From NCBI GenBank assembly GCA_965230495.1, contig OZ246004.1, positions 2,728,001 to 2,792,000 on the forward strand: a stretch of DNA of 64,000 nucleotides. Reading direction: 5' to 3'. The translations under genes and the position numbers were made by a program. This DNA is from JACJYM01 sp965230495 (lineage in GTDB: Bacteria > Bacteroidota > Bacteroidia > Chitinophagales > Saprospiraceae). The notes beneath the pieces were generated by a model. It had not been told where the DNA came from, made no database searches, and was given only the letters and a program-made list of their open reading frames with translations. Shown piece by piece: positions 42,468-48,934 of this stretch. Position 1 is the stretch's first letter; every line of letters starts with the position of its first letter.

Positions 42468-43944
42468 CTATCATGGTTTGGAGAAAATCTTTGCTACTAT
42501 CCATATCGTTTTTTAGATAGACATCCTCGGTTCGAAAAGGAACTTTAGTTCTGAATCTTTTTCTGTATTTCTCCAATGAAGATGAAGATTTCACCCCTTT
42601 TCTAAAATCCATCGCTTGGTTGGCAATCATCCACTCTATTCCCAATACGGATTTGACATTTGACAGAACTTTATAACATTTAGTGGCTGCATTTGCCGCC
42701 ATGGATACGTGATCTTCCTGACCCTTACTGGATACTATACTATCAACAGATGCCGGTGTACATAGATACTTATTTTGGCTAACAATAGAAGCGGCAGTGT
42801 ACTGAGGTATCATATACCCAGAGTTTATGCCTGGGTTAGCTGCTAAATAAGCTGGTAAATCTCTATCTCCATTAATCAACTGATATGTCCTTCTTTCAGA
42901 TATATTAGCTAACTCTGCAAGGGCCAACGACATATGATCCAGTACTAATGCCAACGGTTGTGCATGAAAATTCCCTCCGGAAAGAATAAGGTCTTCATCA
43001 GGAAAAATATTTGGATTATCCGTAACACCGTTTAGTTCCGTTTCTACTACTTTCTTAATATACGTTAAGGCATCTGCCGTAGCACCATGAACCTGCGGAA
43101 TACATCTGAAGGAATACGGGTCCTGGACACTATAACGGCTCATGCTTTCTACATCCGACCCTTTTCTCCATTCCAATATTTCTTCCGCCACTCTCTGTTG
43201 TCCTTCATGTCTTCTCACCCTGTGAATGGCCGAATGGTAAGGAGCATTATCACAGGCATATGCTTCACATGACAATGCAGCAACTAGATTAGCAACTTTG
43301 AGTAGTCTGCTGGCCTGAGTAATACAATACACCGCAAATGCCAACGAAAATTGTGTTCCATTGAGCAAGGCGAGACCTTCTTTCGATTGTAATTCAATAG
43401 CATCAATCTCCAATTTCTCAAGAAGAGCTTTACTTTCCAATAGTTCTCCCTTATAGTATGCTCTACCATGACCTATTAGTACACTCGCTAAATGTGCTAA
43501 TGGAGCTAAGTCACCTGACGCTCCTAGTGATCCCTGCTCAAAAATCTGAGGAATCACCCCTGCATTATAGAGATTCACCATTCTCTCAGCCAATACGGGA
43601 GAAACACCGGAATACCCCTGAGATAAGTTTTTTATTTTAAGTAAAAAGATAAGCTTGGATATATGCCTGGGTATCTCATCACCCATACCACAAGAATGAC
43701 TTATTACTAATTTCTCTTGTAATCGAGAAAGATCTTTAGGTGAAATCTTCGTATTACAAAGCGAGCCAAATCCAGTGTTAATGCCATAAAAGATAGATGA
43801 TTCTTCCTTCGTCTTCTCTTCCAAAAACTCCCGGCATTTCCTAATAGCTTGCATCGCAGAAGCTGAAAGCTTTATTTTCTCATCACTATTAATAAACTTC
43901 TCGCAATCAAATACCGTAATAGGGTTTAAGCTTATCTCTACCAT
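42451..43944 (-). CDS. hutH: Histidine ammonia-lyase (MIO enzyme)
   Basis: A 497-residue MIO-dependent lyase. Ala142-Ser143-Gly144 in GSLGASGDLAPLAHLA cyclise to the MIO cofactor; Tyr53 (FYGINTGFG) and the QDPYSFRC, LSGGNFHAQP segments are conserved. LVISHSCGMG carries Ser-His at the selectivity site, which favours histidine over tyrosine or phenylalanine. The reaction gives urocanate and ammonia. hutU, hutI and hutG are not in this window, so involvement in the full Hut pathway is not shown. A TATATTTA promoter-like site lies at 43972-43979. Confidence 0.88.
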   Translation of the reverse strand: MVEISLNPITVFDCEKFINSDEKIKLSASAMQAIRKCREFLEEKTKEESSIFYGINTGFGSLCNTKISPKDLSRLQEKLVISHSCGMGDEIPRHISKLIFLLKIKNLSQGYSGVSPVLAERMVNLYNAGVIPQIFEQGSLGASGDLAPLAHLASVLIGHGRAYYKGELLESKALLEKLEIDAIELQSKEGLALLNGTQFSLAFAVYCITQASRLLKVANLVAALSCEAYACDNAPYHSAIHRVRRHEGQQRVAEEILEWRKGSDVESMSRYSVQDPYSFRCIPQVHGATADALTYIKKVVETELNGVTDNPNIFPDEDLILSGGNFHAQPLALVLDHMSLALAELANISERRTYQLINGDRDLPAYLAANPGINSGYMIPQYTAASIVSQNKYLCTPASVDSIVSSKGQEDHVSMAANAATKCYKVLSNVKSVLGIEWMIANQAMDFRKGVKSSSSLEKYRKRFRTKVPFRTEDVYLKNDMDSSKDFLQTMIDEVDM

Positions 43945-44021
43945 AAGAATTAGATATAATTTTTAAGTCCGTAAATATAAGAACAATGCCCTCAGCATTG
44001 ATAGGAAATTTGTTCCGAATA

Positions 44022-44669
44022 CTACATCATCAAACTAATACGATGGACCCCCGGCTGATACTCTTTTTGAAGCAATGACTTAATCCCTTCATAATGGGCC
44101 TTTTCATTAACGAAATCCAGATCATTGAGATCAATAATCAATACAGGAAAGGAAAGAATATTTCTAAAATATTCAAAATATGAATTCTGAATCTTGGTCA
44201 AATAATCCGCTTTAATGTGAGTCTCGTATGATCTGCCTCGCTCCGCTATCTTATTGAGCAGATAATCCACACTTCTGTGAAAGTAAACCATCAACTCCGG
44301 TTGAGGAAAACCCTGAAGCAATACATTAAACATCTTGGTAAACATGCGATATTCATTTTCGGGAAGGTTTTGTCTGGCAAACAATAGGTTTTTGACAAAC
44401 GCATAATCAGAAATGATAAACTCGGAAAACAAATTTTGAGATTGAAAGCTTAGCTGCAACTGCTTGTATCGTTCCGTCATAAAAAACAACTCTACAGTAA
44501 AAGCATATCTTTCCGGTTCTTTATAGAAATAAGGTAGAAAAGGATTATCTGCAAACTGCTCTAATATCAAATCACAATTGTACTCGTCAGCGATCTTCTT
44601 ACAAAAAGAAGTCTTTCCGGCTCCGATATTTCCCTCTATACAAATATAGTTGTAAGGGAACGCTGACAT
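44022..44669 (-). CDS. Deoxynucleoside kinase
   Basis: A 215-residue dNK-family kinase. The start at 44669 is chosen because a promoter element (TATGTTTG, 44712-44705) lies inside the longer open frame that begins at 44741. The P-loop is EGNIGAGKTSFCKKI (Lys, Thr), followed by the acidic DLILEQFADNPFLPYFY and the lid RSVDYLLNKIAERGRSYE. It phosphorylates deoxynucleosides with ATP in nucleotide salvage. It is a single gene. Confidence 0.9.
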   Translation of the reverse strand: MSAFPYNYICIEGNIGAGKTSFCKKIADEYNCDLILEQFADNPFLPYFYKEPERYAFTVELFFMTERYKQLQLSFQSQNLFSEFIISDYAFVKNLLFARQNLPENEYRMFTKMFNVLLQGFPQPELMVYFHRSVDYLLNKIAERGRSYETHIKADYLTKIQNSYFEYFRNILSFPVLIIDLNDLDFVNEKAHYEGIKSLLQKEYQPGVHRISLMM

Positions 44670-44704
44670 AGTATTAAAATTGATTATTAAATTAGTTTCG
44701 TAGG

Positions 44705-44712
44705 CAAACATA
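44705..44712 (-). promoter_or_regulatory. Promoter -7 element that decides the dNK start
   Basis: TATGTTTG (minus strand); transcription from here starts near 44698 and can only use the ATG at 44669, not the one at 44741. Confidence 0.55.
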
Positions 44713-44773
44713 TCAAAAAGAAATGGTATATGTCTACTCATTTGACAATTAATACAATAGGACTTCCGTAAAT

Positions 44774-44814
44774 AAAAAGAGCCCGAAATTCAATTTCTTA
44801 ACTTCGGGCTCTTT
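44774..44814 (-). terminator. Terminator after the lytic transglycosylase gene
   Basis: Perfect 12-bp stem AAAGAGCCCGAA / TTCGGGCTCTTT followed on the minus strand by TTATTT. It lies 21 bp after the stop at 44835. Confidence 0.88.
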
Positions 44815-44834
44815 GAGTAATCGTTAAATCTAAT

Positions 44835-46007
44835 CTATTTCTTCTTACTTATCTTTTTCAGTTTCTTTCTGCTATTAATCGCGATCAATTTGTCTAAAGT
44901 GATCGCCGAATCAGCCTCTGAGATAGAAGAATAAGTCTGTCCTCTTCTTAATCTCGTCTTCTTTTCCTCTTGTATTGAGTTTCTATCTATATCGAGTGTA
45001 AATCTTTTTAATGTAAATATGGAAGGTAACTTCTCCAATGCTTCAACCTCTCTGTTCTCCTTTTCTAATTTCTTGGAATAAGGAACATATACGATGTCAT
45101 CATATGAGCCGTTGTTATCCAAATACTCGAAGAGATTCTTCTCAGGTAACGTAATGGTATACTTTCCATCTTCATTCTTTGGAATATAATTCCTAAGGTA
45201 TGCAGGATTTAATTTTTTCAATAAATCTAAATCCAACTCATATTGTTTCGCTAACTCTTTGAAATTTATTTTTTCATAAACCTTAGCAGTACCTGTAAAG
45301 ATCAATTCACTCTCCGGCTCCTGAGGGACGATATTATGTTCATGATAATAATTCATCAGGTATGAAGCCGCGATAAATTTAGGAATATAATTACGTGTTT
45401 CTCGTGGAAGATATTTCTGAAGCTTCCAGAAATCCTTGCTCCCACTTCTTCTAATCGCCTTATTTACATTTCCCGGACCACAATTGTAGGCTGCCAAAGC
45501 CAATGTCCAGTCCTCATACTTATTGTATAAAAACTCCAAGTACTCTGCTGCTGCATAAGTAGATTTCATAGGGTCCCTTCTCTCATCGATCGTTCTGTTG
45601 ATCTTAAGGTCTAGCATCCTAGCTGTAGGTTTCATGAACTGCCACAATCCTGCCGCTCCCGCATGAGATGTAATACTAGGTCTTAAACCAGACTCTATAA
45701 TGGGAAGATATTTGAGTGATTCGGGTAGTCCCTTCTCTCTCAATACATTTTCGAATAAGGGGAAATATATATTTACTCTGCCAAGTAACACTTCACTTAT
45801 GTGCTTGTGTTTTTCGACATAGAAGTATATGTTTTTCGATACTTGTTTGGTATATGCCACATCGACAACCGTATTCAGATTGTAGACTCTCTGTTCTACA
45901 ATGCGATCATCCTCCATATTAAAATATGAGGCAGCACTAACCAATGTCGCCAATGACAGCATAACAGTAGTCATCAGCAACTTTGTTGCATACAAATAAT
46001 TGTTCAT
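44835..46007 (-). CDS. Membrane-bound lytic murein transglycosylase (MltD-like)
   Basis: A 390-residue protein with a signal-type N-terminus (residues 1-25). The SLT domain (about 90-230) contains the catalytic Glu in ESGLRPSITSHAGAAGLWQFM, then NCGPGNVNKAI and NYIPKFIAASYL, the family-1D pattern. After it, GTAKVYEKINFKELAKQYELDLDLLKKLNPAYLRN resembles a LysM-like peptidoglycan-binding unit. It cleaves glycan strands to 1,6-anhydro products in the periplasm. The C-terminus is basic (RKKLKKISKKK). Its own promoter is at 46096. Confidence 0.9.
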   Translation of the reverse strand: MNNYLYATKLLMTTVMLSLATLVSAASYFNMEDDRIVEQRVYNLNTVVDVAYTKQVSKNIYFYVEKHKHISEVLLGRVNIYFPLFENVLREKGLPESLKYLPIIESGLRPSITSHAGAAGLWQFMKPTARMLDLKINRTIDERRDPMKSTYAAAEYLEFLYNKYEDWTLALAAYNCGPGNVNKAIRRSGSKDFWKLQKYLPRETRNYIPKFIAASYLMNYYHEHNIVPQEPESELIFTGTAKVYEKINFKELAKQYELDLDLLKKLNPAYLRNYIPKNEDGKYTITLPEKNLFEYLDNNGSYDDIVYVPYSKKLEKENREVEALEKLPSIFTLKRFTLDIDRNSIQEEKKTRLRRGQTYSSISEADSAITLDKLIAINSRKKLKKISKKK

Positions 46008-46095
46008 GGGTTTGAACGCTTTATTTAAATTATCAAATCAGTCTTTGTGTATTGTTCTGACAGTATTAAACTGTAATTGTGTGAAATTTGGTGTG

Positions 46096-46103
46096 CAAAG
46101 GTA
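46096..46103 (-). promoter_or_regulatory. Promoter -7 element for the lytic transglycosylase gene
   Basis: TACCTTTG (minus strand), 89 bp before the ATG at 46007. It makes the transglycosylase gene independent of the RNA locus upstream. Confidence 0.5.
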
Positions 46104-46229
46104 TACTTTAAATTGTTAATAATTGTTAAATTATAAATTATTTTTTTTCATAATTTGTAATTAATTGATAATCAACAATCGTGCCAAGAAGATTTTTTGT
46201 AGTTTTTTGGTTATCAGAGTTATGGGCAT

Positions 46230-46260
46230 AAAAAAACCCTGTCGATCTAGTCGACAGGGT
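46230..46260 (-). terminator. Intrinsic terminator of the small-RNA locus
   Basis: Perfect 10-bp GC-rich stem ACCCTGTCGA / TCGACAGGGT with a 5-nt loop, followed on the minus strand by seven T. No minus-strand gene ends nearby, so it must end a noncoding transcript coming from 46.6 kb. Confidence 0.85.
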
Positions 46261-46555
46261 AAAAATTTTGCATTTATAAACACCCTAAAAAATGCAACAG
46301 TAGTATAATCCTACTCTTTTTTTTTGCACCACCTTATACCTTTGTAAAGGCAACACATATGAAAAAATGAACTTTATCTTTCAGTGAAAAGCACCCCTGC
46401 TATTCACCCAGTAATTTTCCAAGAAGCACCCTCGAGTGATCGAGGATGCGGACTTTTAATCTACTAACACCCAAAAATTAAAAGTTGATCTTCTTAGTAT
46501 ATGTTCGACTTCCTTCGTTAAGGAAGATATTTATCTTTTTTGCACTCAATGTATT

Positions 46556-46606
46556 CTACAGGTCTCCAAGAATTTCTTCTATAAAGTCTAATATCCACTC
46601 GATCAT
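46556..46606 (-). CDS. Possible 16-residue peptide inside the small RNA
   Basis: An ATG about 30 nt after the predicted transcript start opens MIEWILDFIEEILGDL and stops with TAG. The peptide would be an acidic amphipathic helix. Whether it is translated is unknown; no ribosome-binding signal is visible, as is usual here. Confidence 0.25.
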   Translation of the reverse strand: MIEWILDFIEEILGDL

Positions 46607-46643
46607 GATTACATTGTTTTATTAAAAAAGTTAATTAATACTA

Positions 46644-46651
46644 CAAATGTA
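46644..46651 (-). promoter_or_regulatory. Promoter of the small-RNA locus
   Basis: TACATTTG (minus strand) with TTG 17 bp upstream, one of the best -33/-7 pairs in the window. ATGTAC occurs twice here in direct orientation (46648 and 46660), over the promoter, as a possible regulator site. Confidence 0.65.
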
Positions 46652-46841
46652 CAGACCGTATGTACTGTCAATATTAACAGCAGACAAGTATTTACGACAC
46701 TGTATATGCAAACAAAATACATTTACTGTGTCATAAGTTGCTCATAATCAACATTATGACCCTAAGCAAGCTTTACTATTTTAACAAATATTACAATACA
46801 AATATAATCTGTAATAATAAGTAGTCTTTCAACTATTTATT

Positions 46842-46849
46842 TACATTTG
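46842..46849 (+). promoter_or_regulatory. Promoter -7 element for the gene at 46919
   Basis: TACATTTG 70 bp before the ATG. It diverges from the small-RNA promoter about 190 bp away; the AT-rich DNA between shows no other feature. Confidence 0.5.
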
Positions 46850-46918
46850 AGACATCAAATATAGTCATATATCGGTGCAATAACTATATAAACTTATGAT
46901 TATCAAATTATTATACTA

Positions 46919-48415
46919 ATGGAACACATCATAGAGCTAACAAAATTCTTCTCGAAAAGAGAAATTCATGATATCCAACCGTGGAAAAAAAATTCTAAAT
47001 ACGACACTTTATTCCGCTTGATTTTGGAAGAAAAACTCAAAACTATAGACTCTGCTATGGAAACTTTAGGATTTTCAGATAAAAACAAAGGCTCTTTTGA
47101 TAAGTTAATTCAGAGATATGAACGTAAACTTTGTAATGCTATTTTTGCAATTAACACAGAAAAAGAAGATGTAAGTTTATATAACAAATTGAATTTTTCT
47201 GCCTATAGAGTATTTATGATAGCCAAAGTGTTAAGACAAAAGGCTTTCTATGACTTAAGTGCAGTATATCTTAAAAAAGCACTTAAAAAAGGTCTCAACC
47301 TTGGTGCAACAGAATTGAATCTCATTTCTAGTGCAGAGTTAATGCAGTATTACAGCTTCGTTAAGACCAACTTGGATAAAAGTCTTCATTACGGCAAAAT
47401 ACATGAAGAACAAACAAATATTCTTTTATCAGAGATAAAGGTGAATAATCAAATGATTGAACTGCAAAAGTATTTTACTATCGAAAAAGATAGAGAAAAA
47501 CTTATATTAAAATCTTCTTCATTCATTCCTGAATTAGAAAGGCTTATGAAAAAGCATAATTCTTTCTTCCTACAGCTTCATGGCTATAGACTTCTAATGA
47601 TTGATGCAAGTCTTAGAAAAAATCAAACTCAGGCAATAGAATACAGTAAAACTGCTCTTGAATATTTCTCCAAAAAATATAAATCTTCTGTTCCTTTAGA
47701 GATCTTTAATAAGGCAATAGCAGAGAATTACTTAACCCTAAAAGATTTTAAAAATGCTTTAAGCTTTTTTGAACAATCACTTTCTCATTCAAAAGACAAT
47801 TCTTTCAGACAACTTCTTCTTTTGGGTAATCTATTCACAGTCTACTCACATACACAAGAATATAATAAACTTTTCCAAACCACTTATGGAGCCTTATCTA
47901 AATCTATTATAGACCGTTATGCTCAACTCAAACAGTCGTGGATCATCAAAGAAGCTTATGTGCAATTTCTTGCTGAGCTCGGATATGTAGATCAAGAGAT
48001 CATCGATGCTACCCCTCATAAGAAATTTCGTCTAGGTAAATTCATGAACGAAGTGCCCCTCTACAGTGCCGACAAGAAAGGAGCTAACGTATCTATCCTT
48101 ATCATCCAGTTGCTATGGCTTATCAAAGACAAAAAATATAATCAGGTGATCGACAAACTGGAGAGCCTCACCCAGTACACCTATCGATACCTCAAAAAGG
48201 ATGAGACCTTTCGATACAACTGCTTTATCAAAATGCTACTCAAAATACCAAAAGGTAATTTTCATCCATTCCTTACGCAGAAGCATGCAGATAAATTACA
48301 TAAGCAACTAATGGCTACCGAATCCAAACTTGTGGAGTTTGCCATAGAAGTAGAGCTCATCCCTTTTGAAGATCTTTGGGAGATCACTATGAAAATGCTA
48401 GAGGATAATAAGTAG
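46919..48415 (+). CDS. Unknown helical (TPR-like) protein
   Basis: A 498-residue cytosolic protein I do not recognise. It is almost wholly helical. Repeat-like pairs such as AIAENYLTLKDFKNALSFFEQSLSH and SAVYLKKALKKG suggest a degenerate TPR-type solenoid in the middle. There is no signal peptide, membrane segment or catalytic motif. Its base composition shifts to higher GC from about 47930 to the end. It is divergent from the small-RNA locus and followed by a 519-bp gap. Confidence 0.78.
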   Translation: MEHIIELTKFFSKREIHDIQPWKKNSKYDTLFRLILEEKLKTIDSAMETLGFSDKNKGSFDKLIQRYERKLCNAIFAINTEKEDVSLYNKLNFSAYRVFMIAKVLRQKAFYDLSAVYLKKALKKGLNLGATELNLISSAELMQYYSFVKTNLDKSLHYGKIHEEQTNILLSEIKVNNQMIELQKYFTIEKDREKLILKSSSFIPELERLMKKHNSFFLQLHGYRLLMIDASLRKNQTQAIEYSKTALEYFSKKYKSSVPLEIFNKAIAENYLTLKDFKNALSFFEQSLSHSKDNSFRQLLLLGNLFTVYSHTQEYNKLFQTTYGALSKSIIDRYAQLKQSWIIKEAYVQFLAELGYVDQEIIDATPHKKFRLGKFMNEVPLYSADKKGANVSILIIQLLWLIKDKKYNQVIDKLESLTQYTYRYLKKDETFRYNCFIKMLLKIPKGNFHPFLTQKHADKLHKQLMATESKLVEFAIEVELIPFEDLWEITMKMLEDNK

Positions 48416-48519
48416 CTGTTTTCAATTTTTAGTTGTTAAAGTTTTATAACAAATAATGAATGCGAGGGAGTATTTTGACGGGCTAGACTCATTTGGTTAA
48501 TCGCAACACCTATTTTTAC

Positions 48520-48898
48520 ATGATCTTATATGAGTATGCTAACAGCTAAATCCTATATGAATACTCATACAGGATATTAGCATTGTAGGGCGTTATATAA
48601 AGATGGAGATTATTTCAATGCAAAATCTTGTTGAGGTCATTAATAAGATGCTCCATACCAATAAATAGTTGGTTGAAGTTTACAACACTTATTAAGAAAA
48701 TGGAGCTTATCCATCCGTTGTTAATTCTAGAATTGACAGCCTGATGTACCATTTGAAATCAAAAGAAGCTTAGTTATATCAAAACATCGGCTTGGGAGCT
48801 AGATCCATCCATTCACCGATACAGCTGTTCGCTGTTCCTTATTATATTATAAAAACAGTTACTGTAAAGTAAATAATCAATAAGATTATGATCTTATA
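48520..48898. repeat. 11-bp direct repeats and inverted repeats in the 519-bp gap 48416-48934
   Basis: ATGATCTTATA occurs at 48520-48530 and again at 48888-48898. ATACTCATA or its complement occurs at 48529, 48561 and 48896. Between 48529 and 48583, TATGAGTAT/ATACTCATA and ATGCTAA/TTAGCAT give two competing hairpins. The layout could be the trace of a small inserted element, but no transposase or clear ends are visible. Confidence 0.35.
48561..48773 (+). pseudogene. Possible decayed reading frame
   Basis: One frame reads MEIISMQNLVEVINKMLHTN, stop (48666), LVEVYNTY, stop (48693), ENGAYPSVVNSRIDSLMYHL, ending with TAG at 48771. The protein-like composition broken by two stops suggests a gene remnant. 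I cannot name the parent family. Confidence 0.2.
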
Positions 48899-48934
48899 CT
48901 CATAACTAAATACTAAAAACTATAGGACTAACAC

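Larger units (their letters stand above)
46230..46638 (-). ncRNA. Candidate structured small RNA (~400 nt), family not recognised
   Basis: A consensus promoter (46644-46651, with TTG at 46669-46671 17 bp upstream) and a strong terminator (46230-46260) bracket about 400 nt without a gene of normal size. Inside are several hairpins: CTTCCTT/AAGGAAG (46509-46526), ACTTTTAAT/ATTAAAAGT (46452-46485), CCTCGA/TCGAGG (46430-46445) and TTGCATTT/AAATGCAA (46268-46297). The RNA contains GGGTG five times; two copies sit in the loops of the second and fourth hairpins. I found no hallmark of tmRNA, RNase P RNA, SRP RNA or a riboswitch that I know. It is upstream of the transglycosylase gene but separated from it by terminator and promoter. 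Confidence 0.6.

Noticed and set aside
44670..44741. Longer N-terminus of the deoxynucleoside kinase from the ATG at 44741
   Set aside because: A TATGTTTG promoter element lies inside this stretch and the P-loop would be unusually far from the start.
46230..46638. tmRNA, RNase P RNA, SRP RNA or a known riboswitch
   Set aside because: By eye there is no tRNA-like end or T-loop, no GAGGAAAGTC core, no SRP domain IV motif and no known riboswitch core. This needs a covariance-model search to be final.
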